Source of the DNA: Burkholderia pseudomultivorans | Lineage (GTDB): Bacteria; Pseudomonadota; Gammaproteobacteria; Burkholderiales; Burkholderiaceae | Direction of reading: 5' to 3' | Length of the DNA stretch: 64,000 nt | Assembly: GCF_001718415.1 (NCBI RefSeq) | Contig: NZ_CP013378.1 | Coordinates: forward strand, 2,604,001 to 2,668,000 | In this document: in pieces, positions 8,268 through 16,177 of the stretch | Layout: every line of letters starts with the position of its first letter | Numbering within the stretch: the first letter of the stretch is position 1 | The notes under the pieces: model-generated | Told to the model about the DNA's origin: nothing | Seen by the model: the letters and a program-made list of their open reading frames with translations, nothing else | Databases searched by the model: none | Program-made: the position numbers and the translations under genes

Positions 8268-8289
8268 AACCGGGGGCAGGTCATCAGAA

Positions 8290-9180
8290 CTATTTCAGCT
8301 GCTCTTGAAATAGCGTGATCATTCGCCGCGCGAGCGGCGACACGTAGGCGCCAGCACGGTGCATTGCGCCAATGCGCCGGCCAAGGTCTAGTTCTCCGAC
8401 CTGCAGGTCGAGCGCGCGTAGCCCAGCGACCTCGTCGAGCGCGTCGGCGCCGCCGACGCACAGGAGCGACGTGCCGCGCAGCAACTGCAGCAGCGACGTA
8501 TTGCCGAAATCGGTCTCGACACGCAGGCGCGGCGCCGGCAGCCCGCGCGCACGGAACGCGTCATCGATCCGGTGCCGGACTGGGATCGTCGTCTCCGGCA
8601 GCAGCCATTCCTGGTCGGCGAGATCCGCGAGCGTGAGCGCGCGCTTGCGCTGCAGCGGGTGCTCGGCATCGGCGAGCACCGTGAGCCGGTCGTCGAACAG
8701 CGCGATCGTGTCAAGCGCGGCGTCCGGCTGCTGCGGCTCGGGCGCCACCACCAAGTCGAGTTCGCCGGCCGCGAGCAGGTCGAGCAGTTCGCGCGCGAGC
8801 CGGCAGCGCAGCCGCAACCGCGCGGCCGGCCGTTCGCGGATCAGTTGCCGGCACGCGCCGAGCACGAACGCATTGGGCACGGTTGGCGAGTAGCCGACCC
8901 GCACCACGCCCTGTTCGCCGCCGCGGATCGCGCGCATCTCCTGCATCGCATCGTCGAATTCGAGCGCGATCCGCTGCGCGCGAGCGACGAAGCGCGCGCC
9001 CGCCGGCGTCGGCGTCATCCCGTTCGCGGTGCGCTCGAACAGCGTCACGCCGACCTGCGCCTCCAGTCGCTGCACGGCCTTGGTCAGCGCGGGCTGCGAC
9101 AGCCCCAGCGCGTCGGCGGCCTTGCCGATGCTGCCGTGCCGCTCCACGGCCAGCAGGTACTCCAGATCGCGGGTATCCAT
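8290..9180 (-). CDS. LysR-type transcriptional regulator
   Basis: 296-residue LTTR with an N-terminal winged HTH ('LEYLLAVERHGSIGKAADALGLSQPALTKAVQRLEAQVGVTLFER', about residues 6-50). A C-terminal periplasmic-binding-like effector domain begins at 'VVRVGYSPTVPNAFVL'. It is divergently transcribed from the acyl-CoA ligase operon with a 101-base shared gap, the classic arrangement for an LTTR controlling its neighbour. The effector is probably the acid, or its CoA ester, used by that operon. The IS element inserted 6 bases past its stop codon, so the protein is intact. Confidence 0.93.
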   Translation of the reverse strand: MDTRDLEYLLAVERHGSIGKAADALGLSQPALTKAVQRLEAQVGVTLFERTANGMTPTPAGARFVARAQRIALEFDDAMQEMRAIRGGEQGVVRVGYSPTVPNAFVLGACRQLIRERPAARLRLRCRLARELLDLLAAGELDLVVAPEPQQPDAALDTIALFDDRLTVLADAEHPLQRKRALTLADLADQEWLLPETTIPVRHRIDDAFRARGLPAPRLRVETDFGNTSLLQLLRGTSLLCVGGADALDEVAGLRALDLQVGELDLGRRIGAMHRAGAYVSPLARRMITLFQEQLK

Positions 9181-9205
9181 CAGGGGATTCCTGTCGGTTA
9201 TGACG

Positions 9206-9218
9206 TTATATCCGGTAA
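9206..9218. promoter_or_regulatory. Candidate LysR operator (T-N11-A dyad)
   Basis: TTA-N7-TAA (TTATATCCGGTAA) in the gap between the divergent LysR gene and the acyl-CoA ligase operon, fitting the loose T-N11-A LTTR box. It is 64 bases before the ligase start. Confidence 0.35.
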
Positions 9219-9281
9219 TGCATTGTGGTGATGCCTCGGCATCTTACAGACTGGCGGCACTGTTCGACCAGGAGAATCGTC

Positions 9282-10835
9282 TTGAGCTTCGCCTATTTCC
9301 TGCGGCGTGCGGCCCGTTACTGGGGCAGCCAGCCCGCCGTGATCCACCGCGACCGCGCCGTCACGTATCGTCAGCTCGACGAACGTTCGACGCGCCTCGC
9401 GAACGCGCTGCGCGGCCTCGGCTTCGCCCGCGGCGAGCGCATCGCCGTGCAGGCGCGCAACTGCATCGAGCTCGTCGAGATCGAGTGCGCGCTGTACAAG
9501 GCCGGCCTCGTGAAGGCCGCACTGAACCCGCGTTTCACGGCGGCCGAGGCTGCCGACGTCGTCGGCAATTGCACGCCCGTCGCGTTCATCGGCGGGCGCG
9601 GCCATACGGACTACACGCCCGATTCGCCGGGCTTCGGCTCGGTCGAGCGGTTCGTGTCGCTCGGCGGCCCGGCCACCGGCTATCTCGACTACGAAACGCT
9701 GCTCGCGAAGGGCGGCGATACGGCGCCCGACTACGTGCCGGCGGCCGACGATCTCGCGGTGCTGCACTTCTCGTCCGGCTCGACCGGTCGCATCAAGGCC
9801 GCGATGCAGAGCTACGGCAACCGGCTCGCGTCGCTGCGCAAGATCGTGCTCGGGATGGATCGTCCCGCGCAGCCCGGCGACCGGCTCGCGCTGATCGGGC
9901 CGATCACGCACGCGTCGGGGATGCTGATGCAGCCGTACCTGTTCTGCGGTGCGACGCTCGTACTGTTCGACGCGTTCGAGCCCGCGCATTTCCTCGCCGA
10001 AGTCGCGCGTCAGCGCATCACGCACACGTTCATGGTGCCGGCGATGGTCAACATGCTGCTGAACACGCCGGAACTCGCCCAGGCCGACCTGCGCAGCCTG
10101 AAGGTGCTCGGCTACGGCGCCGCGCCGATGGCGCCCGCGCGCATCGAGGAAGCGTGGGCGCGCATCGGTCCCGTGCTGTCGCAAGGCTACGGCGCGAGCG
10201 AATCGACGTCGGGCGTCACGCGGCTCGGGATCGCCGATCACGCGCATGCGCTGCTGCACGACCGAGAGCGGCTCGCATCGTGCGGCCGGCCGCTCGGTGA
10301 AACGGAAGTGCGGGTGGTCGATGCGGACGGGCAAGAAGTCGAAGGCGATGCGATCGGCGAGATCGTGATTCGCGGCGCGGACGTGTTCCACGGCTACTGG
10401 AATGCGCCGGAGCTCACGCGCGAGGTGCTGGTCGACGGCTGGCTGCATACGGGCGATCTCGCACGCACCGATCGCGACGGCTTCATTTACCTGGTCGACC
10501 GCAAGCACGACATGATCATTTCGGGCGGCTTCAACGTGTATCCGACCGAAGTCGAAGCGGCGCTGTACCGGCACGAAGGCGTGCTCGAGGCGTGCGTCGT
10601 CGGCGTGCCCGACGACAAGTGGGGCGAGGCCGTGAAGGCCGTCGTCGTGTTGCGTTCGGGGCGCATCGCGCAAGCCGCCGATCTCGTCGCGCACTGCCGC
10701 GCGCAGCTCGCCGACTACAAGGCGCCGCGCTCCGTCGATTTCGTCGCGGAACTGCCGAAGAACGCGAGCGGCAAGATCGCCCGCAAGCTCGTGCGCGAGC
10801 CGTACTGGCGCGGCGTCACGCGCCGCGTCAACTGA
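9282..10835 (+). CDS. Acyl-CoA synthetase / AMP-dependent ligase
   Basis: ANL-superfamily enzyme of 517 residues that forms an acyl-CoA from a free acid, ATP and CoA. It shows an adenylate P-loop variant 'HFSSGSTGRIKAAMQ', 'SQGYGASESTSGVT', 'GWLHTGDLARTDRDGFIYLVDRKHDMIISGGFNVYPTEVE' and the catalytic Lys in 'PKNASGKIARK'. The start is TTG at 9282, placed by AGGAG at 9270-9274. An ATG at 9225 would add 19 residues across the promoter gap and is less likely. It is the first gene of an operon with acyl-CoA dehydrogenase, CoA-transferase, MFS transporter and porin, so it probably activates an imported organic acid. Confidence 0.9.
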   Translation: MSFAYFLRRAARYWGSQPAVIHRDRAVTYRQLDERSTRLANALRGLGFARGERIAVQARNCIELVEIECALYKAGLVKAALNPRFTAAEAADVVGNCTPVAFIGGRGHTDYTPDSPGFGSVERFVSLGGPATGYLDYETLLAKGGDTAPDYVPAADDLAVLHFSSGSTGRIKAAMQSYGNRLASLRKIVLGMDRPAQPGDRLALIGPITHASGMLMQPYLFCGATLVLFDAFEPAHFLAEVARQRITHTFMVPAMVNMLLNTPELAQADLRSLKVLGYGAAPMAPARIEEAWARIGPVLSQGYGASESTSGVTRLGIADHAHALLHDRERLASCGRPLGETEVRVVDADGQEVEGDAIGEIVIRGADVFHGYWNAPELTREVLVDGWLHTGDLARTDRDGFIYLVDRKHDMIISGGFNVYPTEVEAALYRHEGVLEACVVGVPDDKWGEAVKAVVVLRSGRIAQAADLVAHCRAQLADYKAPRSVDFVAELPKNASGKIARKLVREPYWRGVTRRVN

Positions 10836-10846
10836 AGGAGCCCGCG

Positions 10847-12034
10847 ATGTTCGATCATCTGCAACGCCCCGAATTCGTCGCGCTGCGCGCGGCCGTGCTG
10901 CGCTTCGTCGACGACGAGCTGCGCCCGATCGAGCGCGAGCTTCAGCTCGACTCGGAAGACGTGTGGCCGCGCGACGTGCTGCGCCGCGTGTGGCGCCGCT
11001 CGGCCGCGCTCGGCTTCTATACCGCGAGCCTGCCGGTCGAGATCGGCGGACAGGGGCTGTCGATCGCCGAGGTGTGCGCGCTGAAGGCCGACCTGGCCGC
11101 GAGCGGCGCGGCGCTCGCGCCGCACGTACTCGGCGAACTCGGCGGGCCGCCGCGCATCGGCAACATGCTGAAGTACGCGACGCCCGCGCAACTGGAGCGC
11201 TATTTCAAGCCGGTGATGCGCGGCGAGAAATCGACGTGCTTCGCGCTGACCGAACCGCACTCGGGCTCGGACGCGATGAGCATCCGCACGACGGCGGTCG
11301 AGGATGGCGATTCGCTCGTCATCAACGGCACCAAGCACTACATCAGCGGCGCGCCGTTCGCGGATTTCGCGATCGTGATGTGCGTGACCGATGTGACCGC
11401 GACGCCGCCGCAGATCACGGCCGTGCTCGTCGATCTCGACCTGCCCGGCGTCACCGTCGAGCACGAGTACGTGCCGATGTCGGGCCAGCACATCGACGCG
11501 GACATTCGCTTCGTCGACGTGCGCGTGACGCGCGAGAACGTGTTCGGCGGAATCGGTAACGGATTCAAGCTCGGCATGTCGCGCATCAGCGTGAACCGGC
11601 TGCTGCATTGCCCAACGATGCTCGGCCTCGCGATGTCCGCGTACCGGGCGGCGCTCGACTATGCCCGCACGCGCCGGCAGTTCGGCGGCCCGATCGCGCG
11701 CTTCCAGGCGATCCAGCACATGCTTGCCGACATGGCCACCGAGCTGTGGGCCTGCGAGAGCATGATCGCGCACACCGCCGCGCTCGCGGATGCGGGCGCG
11801 GACCTGCGGATGATGTCGTCCGCGTGCAAGCTGTACGTGTCGGAGCGCTGCTTCGAGGTCGCGGACAAGGCCGTGCAGATCCACGGCAACGTCGGCGTGA
11901 CGCGTGGCCATCCGGTCGAGCAGACGTTCCGCAAGCTGCGGATGTTCCGGATCCTGACCGGCACGAGCGAGATCCAGCGCAACGCGATCGCGAAGGCGAT
12001 TCTCGAGCCGGCCGGCACGGGGCGCAACGCATGA
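10847..12034 (+). CDS. Acyl-CoA dehydrogenase
   Basis: FAD-dependent alpha,beta-dehydrogenase of 395 residues. Landmarks are 'CFALTEPHSGSDAMSIRTTA' (first ACAD signature), 'VINGTKHYISGA', 'RRQFGGPIARFQAIQHMLADM' and the C-terminal 'QIHGNVGVTRGHPVEQTFRKLRMFRILTGTSEIQRNAIAKAIL' (second signature, with the Glu-containing region). AAGGAG at 10835-10839 precedes the ATG, 11 bases after the ligase stop. Its coupling to a ligase suggests oxidation of a short or branched acyl-CoA. Confidence 0.93.
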   Translation: MFDHLQRPEFVALRAAVLRFVDDELRPIERELQLDSEDVWPRDVLRRVWRRSAALGFYTASLPVEIGGQGLSIAEVCALKADLAASGAALAPHVLGELGGPPRIGNMLKYATPAQLERYFKPVMRGEKSTCFALTEPHSGSDAMSIRTTAVEDGDSLVINGTKHYISGAPFADFAIVMCVTDVTATPPQITAVLVDLDLPGVTVEHEYVPMSGQHIDADIRFVDVRVTRENVFGGIGNGFKLGMSRISVNRLLHCPTMLGLAMSAYRAALDYARTRRQFGGPIARFQAIQHMLADMATELWACESMIAHTAALADAGADLRMMSSACKLYVSERCFEVADKAVQIHGNVGVTRGHPVEQTFRKLRMFRILTGTSEIQRNAIAKAILEPAGTGRNA

Positions 12035-13173
12035 CGGCCCGCGGCACGCACGATGCGTGGCCGGCGGGCGAGGACCACGCCCCCGCGTGGTCGTGCCTGC
12101 GCGGCGTGCGGATCGTCGATGCGGACCAGTTGTTGCCCGGCCCGCATGCGTGCGCGCTGCTGCGGCAGCTCGGCGCCGACGTGATCAAGGTCGAGCCGCC
12201 GGGCGGCGACGCGTTGCGGCAGTTTGGCGCCGACACGTTCGCGCAGTTCAACCGCGGCAAGCGCTCGCTCGTGCTCGACCTGAAGACGCCGGACGGGCGC
12301 GCGCGCTTTCTCGATCTGGCGCGCGACGCCGATGCGGTGGTCGAAGGCAACCGGCCGGGCGTGATGGCGCGGCTCGGGCTCGACTATGCGACGCTGGCCC
12401 GCGCGAACCCGCGCGTCGTGCTGTGCTCGATCACCGGCTACGGGCAGGACGGCCCGTACGCGAACCGGCCCGGCCACGACCTGAATTTTCTTGCCGATGC
12501 CGGCTATTGGTCGGTGCCCGCGCAACTGCACGACACCGTCGCGCGGCCGCGCGTGCGGCTCGCCGATCATGCGGCCGCGATGCATGCGGCGCTCGCGCTG
12601 GCCGTCGCGGTGATGAGCGCACGGGCGAACGGGCTCGGCCAGCACCTCGACGTGTCGATTCACGACGCGATGTTCGCGTGGACCGCCCCGGCCGCTTGGG
12701 CGCTGCGCACGGGCCGCGATACGGCGGATGCCGCCCGCTGGGTGATGCCCGACAACGACCTGTTCGAAACCGCCGACGGACGGCACATCGTGCTCGCGAC
12801 GTTCGAGGACAAGTTCTGGGCCGCGTTCGCCGACGCGCTCGGCGATGCATGCCAGGCGCTACGTGAGCCGCGTTACGCGCAACGCGCGGGCCGGCAGCAG
12901 CATCGGCACGCGCTCGGTGCAGAGTTGCGCGCGCTTTTCGCGACGCGCACCCAGGACAACTGGATGCGAGTGCTCGGCGGCCTGGGGCTGCCGGTATCGC
13001 GCGTACCCGATCCCGGCGAGGTGTTCGACGATCCGCACGTGCGGGCCCGCGGCGTTGTGCGAGAAGTGGCGCCGGACAGCACGCTCGCGGTGCGCTTCCC
13101 GGTGAAATTCTCGCTCGGCTTGCCGGACGGCGACGACCGTGTGCCGGCGCCCGGTGAGCACGGCGGCGCGTAG
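12031..13173 (+). CDS. CaiB/BaiF family CoA-transferase
   Basis: Class III CoA-transferase of 380 residues, overlapping the dehydrogenase stop by ATGA (12031-12034), so translationally coupled. Family features are 'LRGVRIVDADQLLPGPHACALLRQLGADVIKVEPPGGDALR' with the N-terminal Rossmann-like start, 'QFNRGKRSLVLDLKTPDGR', and 'GYGQDGPYANRPGHDLNFLADAG' containing the catalytic Asp of the family. Together with the ligase it gives the pathway two ways to load CoA, for example activation of the growth substrate and transfer to or from an intermediate. Confidence 0.9.
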   Translation: MTARGTHDAWPAGEDHAPAWSCLRGVRIVDADQLLPGPHACALLRQLGADVIKVEPPGGDALRQFGADTFAQFNRGKRSLVLDLKTPDGRARFLDLARDADAVVEGNRPGVMARLGLDYATLARANPRVVLCSITGYGQDGPYANRPGHDLNFLADAGYWSVPAQLHDTVARPRVRLADHAAAMHAALALAVAVMSARANGLGQHLDVSIHDAMFAWTAPAAWALRTGRDTADAARWVMPDNDLFETADGRHIVLATFEDKFWAAFADALGDACQALREPRYAQRAGRQQHRHALGAELRALFATRTQDNWMRVLGGLGLPVSRVPDPGEVFDDPHVRARGVVREVAPDSTLAVRFPVKFSLGLPDGDDRVPAPGEHGGA

Positions 13174-13216
13174 CGCGACACCCCGACCGCCCACGATAAC
13201 GAAACAGGAGACAGCC

Positions 13217-14515
13217 ATGACGAATGGTGCGCAGTACCGCCCCGGACGGGCGTGGTCCATCGCGACGATGCTCGCGCTGATGATGCTGGTGAATTTTCTC
13301 GACAAGGTCGTGCTTGGTCTCGTGTCGGTGCCGATGATGCGCGACCTGCATCTGAGCCCGACACAGTTCGGCGTGATCGGCGGCAGCCTCAACTGGCTGT
13401 TCGCGGTCGCGGCGGTCGCGGGCGGTATCGCCGCGAACCGCTGGCCCGCGAAATGGCTGCTGCTCGCGATGGCGGCCGCGTGGGCGCTGCTGCAACTGCC
13501 GATGCTCGCCGCGAGCTCGATCTGGGTCGTCATCGCATGCCGCGTGCTGCTTGGCATCGGCGAAGGGCCTGCGTCGCCGGTGGCGACGCACGCGATCTAC
13601 AAGTGGTTTCCCGATACGCGACGCAATCTCCCCGTCGCGCTGCTGCACCAGGGCAGCGCGCTCGGCCTGCTGATCGCGGGGCTCTCGATTCCGGTCATCA
13701 CGACTCACTGGGGCTGGCGCGCGAATTTCGCGGTGCTCGCGCTGCTCGGGGCCGTGTGGTGCATCGCATGGGCGGTGCTCGGCGAGGAGGGCACGCTGGC
13801 GCGGGCGCCGCGCACGGCGGGCGGCGATCGCGTGCCGTACGGACGGCTGCTGACCGACCGCACGGTGCTCGGCAACTTCCTCGGTCACTTCGCCGCGAAC
13901 TGGATTCTCGCGATGACGCTCACGTGGATGCCGACCTATCTGCAGCTCGGTCTCGGCTTCGGGCCGCACGAGGCCGGCCGGATGTTCGCGCTGTTCGTCG
14001 CGGTCACGTCGCCGCTCAGCCTCGCGCTCGCGTGGCTGTCGCAAACGCTGCTCGCACGCGGGATGCCGTCGCGGCACGGGCGCGGCACGTTCATCGCGAT
14101 CACGTTGGCGGCCGCCGGCGCGATGCTGGCGATGCTGCCGGTGCCGGACATCCCGCGCGCGGCCAAGCTCGTGCTGCTGACGCTCGGCAGCGGCCTGACG
14201 CTGACCATGTATTCGATCGGCCCCGCGATGCTCGCCGAAGTGACGCCGGATGCACAGCGCGGCGGCGTGCTCGCGCTCAGCAACGGCTTCGCGTCGCTCG
14301 CCGGCCTGAGCGCGCCGGTCGTCACCGGGATGTTGATCGAGGGCGCCGGCGCGTCGGTCGCGCACGGCTTCGAACAGGCAAGCATCGTATGCGGCGTCGT
14401 GCTGATTGCGTGCGGCGTGCTCGGCGCCTGGTGCCTCGATCCGCAGCGTTCGCTGCGGCGTCTCGCGGGCGAGACGGCGCGCGCCGCGTCGCCGGTCGGC
14501 GTATGCGGCCGTTAG
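13217..14515 (+). CDS. Major facilitator superfamily transporter (organic acid)
   Basis: 432-residue MFS permease with about 12 hydrophobic segments and an ACS/phthalate-permease-like start ('ATMLALMMLVNFLDKVVLGLVSVPMMRDLHLSPTQFGVIGG'). Other landmarks are 'RVLLGIGEGPASPVATHAIYKWFPDTRRN' and 'GWRANFAVLALLG'. The RBS is CAGGAG, 8 bases before the ATG at 13217. It lies 43 bases after the CoA-transferase gene. It is expected to import the acid that the cluster's ligase activates, by proton symport. Confidence 0.9.
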   Translation: MTNGAQYRPGRAWSIATMLALMMLVNFLDKVVLGLVSVPMMRDLHLSPTQFGVIGGSLNWLFAVAAVAGGIAANRWPAKWLLLAMAAAWALLQLPMLAASSIWVVIACRVLLGIGEGPASPVATHAIYKWFPDTRRNLPVALLHQGSALGLLIAGLSIPVITTHWGWRANFAVLALLGAVWCIAWAVLGEEGTLARAPRTAGGDRVPYGRLLTDRTVLGNFLGHFAANWILAMTLTWMPTYLQLGLGFGPHEAGRMFALFVAVTSPLSLALAWLSQTLLARGMPSRHGRGTFIAITLAAAGAMLAMLPVPDIPRAAKLVLLTLGSGLTLTMYSIGPAMLAEVTPDAQRGGVLALSNGFASLAGLSAPVVTGMLIEGAGASVAHGFEQASIVCGVVLIACGVLGAWCLDPQRSLRRLAGETARAASPVGVCGR

Positions 14516-14630
14516 CCCTCGCGCAGCCCATCACATCGTTTTCGGCGCACGGCCCGCTTGCCGGGCGGCGGCGCTTCTCGACGGCAGGCAGTTCCACGAT
14601 ATACCGCGCAATGACGCGGCAGGAGGAGAC

Positions 14631-15689
14631 ATGAAGAAGATGATCGCGGCGACGTTGCTCGGCGCGCTGTGCGCAAGCGCGCATGCACAGTCGAGCGTGA
14701 CGCTGTTCGGCCGGATCGGCGGGGGCGTGCGGTGGGTCAACGGGCTGCCGGGCGGCAGTCAGGTCGGCTTCAACAACAACATCATTGCCGGCAATGAGTT
14801 CGGCATTCGGGGCCGGGAGGATCTCGGCAACGGGCTGAAGGCGCTGTTCGTGCTCGACGGGGCGTTCAACAGTGGGACCGGCGCGCTCAAGACGTCGGGC
14901 ACGCTGTTTTCGCAGGCTGCGTATGTCGGCCTCGCTGGCGATTTCGGCCGCCTGACGCTCGGCCGCCAGTTCAACGTCGCGGAGGATCTCGGCATCGCGC
15001 TCGATCCGCTCGGCGGGCGCGGGCAGTCGCTCGCGGTCGAGCCAGGCGTGCTGTTCGACGGCAACTTCTTTACGCTCGATTCACGTTTCAACAACACCAT
15101 CAAGTATCTTGGGCAGGTGGGCGGCCTGCGCTTCGGTGCGAACTATTCGCCGGGCGGCGTCGCGGGCAGCTCGCATGCGGGCACCAGCTATTCGACGGCT
15201 GCGATGTACACGTATTCGGACCTGATGGGCGGTGTGTCATACGCGAAGACGTACAGCCCGGATGGCTCGCAGTCCGCGCAGACGATCCAGGCGGGCGGCA
15301 CGCTGCAGCTCGGCCGCGCGCGCTTCTACCTGAGCTATGTGTCGTTGAACGTCCGCGCGAACAAGGCCGGCGCGCCATCTCGACGCGACGATATCCCGTC
15401 GTTCGGCGTCGTCGCGCAGCCGCTGCCGTCGGTGCAGTTGAGCGCGGCGGCGTTCTACGACCGCGCGCGCAATCTCGGCAACGTGTCGGGCGCGGACGGC
15501 CACAAGCTGACGACCTACGCGATCGCTGAGTATTTCCTGTCGAAGCGCACCGAGCTGTATGTCGAAGTCGACCGCAACGGGATGACGGGCGCGTATATGC
15601 GCGACCCGGCGACGATCGCGGCGCTGAACTTGCGGCGCGGCGCGAGCGCGACGACAGGCGTGTCGATCGGGCTGATGACGCAGTTCTGA
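14631..15689 (+). CDS. Outer-membrane porin, OmpC/Gram-negative porin family
   Basis: 352-residue trimeric beta-barrel porin of the Burkholderia type. It has a signal peptide (MKKMIAATLLGALCASAHAQ, cleavage after AHA), then 'SSVTLFGRIGGGVRWVN', 'GNEFGIRGREDLGNGLKALFVLDGAFN' and 'QAAYVGLAGDFGRLTLGRQFN'. It ends in 'TTGVSIGLMTQF', the C-terminal Phe required for barrel assembly. AGGAGGAG precedes the ATG. As the last gene of the catabolic cluster it probably admits the substrate through the outer membrane. Confidence 0.93.
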   Translation: MKKMIAATLLGALCASAHAQSSVTLFGRIGGGVRWVNGLPGGSQVGFNNNIIAGNEFGIRGREDLGNGLKALFVLDGAFNSGTGALKTSGTLFSQAAYVGLAGDFGRLTLGRQFNVAEDLGIALDPLGGRGQSLAVEPGVLFDGNFFTLDSRFNNTIKYLGQVGGLRFGANYSPGGVAGSSHAGTSYSTAAMYTYSDLMGGVSYAKTYSPDGSQSAQTIQAGGTLQLGRARFYLSYVSLNVRANKAGAPSRRDDIPSFGVVAQPLPSVQLSAAAFYDRARNLGNVSGADGHKLTTYAIAEYFLSKRTELYVEVDRNGMTGAYMRDPATIAALNLRRGASATTGVSIGLMTQF

Positions 15690-15764
15690 AGTCTTCCCTT
15701 CAACGATTTTCAAGAGTGCGATTCGATCACGCGTACTACATTCGGATTCACCGCAGGGCTGCTG

Positions 15765-16130
15765 ATGGCAGCGTGCTGGGCCCTCGTCGCTCATGCGCAA
15801 CCCGATGCCGCGAGCGCAGCGGATTTATCGTCATCGGCGCCCGGTGCGCACGAATCTGCGCAAGCGCAAGTACCGGCGTCGGCCGGCGTGCCGCCCGCGC
15901 AGCGCAAGGCGGCCGACCGCGAGCTGAAGCGCCGCGTCAGCACCGCGCTCGCCCGCACGAAAAACCTGAACGCGACGCGCATCCTCGTGCGGGCGCGCGA
16001 CGGCGGGGTGACACTCGCCGGCTCGGTCACCGATACGACCCAGGTGAATCTCGCGGCGGCGGTCGCGCGGCGCGTCAACGGCGTGACGTCGGTATCGAAC
16101 CAGTTGCGCGTCGACGGCCAGCAGCCGTGA
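15765..16130 (+). CDS. Secreted single-BON-domain protein (start uncertain)
   Basis: 121 codons from the first in-frame ATG. The C-terminal half is one BON domain ('ADRELKRRVSTALARTKNLNATRILVRARDGGVTLAGSVTDTTQVNLAAAVARRVNGVTSVSNQLRV'), a fold found in periplasmic proteins that may bind phospholipid or stabilise the envelope. Residues 1-12 (MAACWALVAHAQ) look like only the end of a signal peptide. Upstream in the same frame the codons read I-T-R-T-T-F-G-F-T-A-G-L-L but contain no ATG, GTG or TTG back to the porin stop. A GTG at 15716 would join this frame if one T were removed from ATTCG at 15721-15725, so a frameshift is suspected. Confidence 0.75.
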   Translation: MAACWALVAHAQPDAASAADLSSSAPGAHESAQAQVPASAGVPPAQRKAADRELKRRVSTALARTKNLNATRILVRARDGGVTLAGSVTDTTQVNLAAAVARRVNGVTSVSNQLRVDGQQP

Positions 16131-16177
16131 TGTCCGCGCGCATCGCGCGATCCTTTTCCACTACGAGGTTTGATCCG

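Larger units (their letters stand above)
7080..8283 (+). mobile_element. IS3-family insertion sequence, about 1.2 kb, apparently complete
   Basis: The ends carry imperfect terminal inverted repeats of about 25 bp: left TGACCTGCTCCCCG then CGTTTAGTACG, right end read inward TGACCTGCCCCCGG then TTTTAGTCCG. Between them are overlapping orfA and orfB in the 0/-1 arrangement typical of the IS3 family (IS407-like group by size and TGACCTGC ends). I find no 3-4 bp target duplication: the flanks are GTTG and TCAG. This suggests a later deletion at one side. The right end lies 6 bases from the stop codon of the LysR gene. Confidence 0.88.

Noticed and set aside
6399..8283. Prophage or integrative element at tRNA-Arg
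   Set aside because: No integrase, phage gene or duplicated tRNA 3' end is visible. Only a scar and an IS element are supported.
12431..14365. 644-codon minus-strand ORF
   Set aside because: Overlaps the CoA-transferase and MFS genes, both with clear family motifs. The composition is Arg/His-rich noise.
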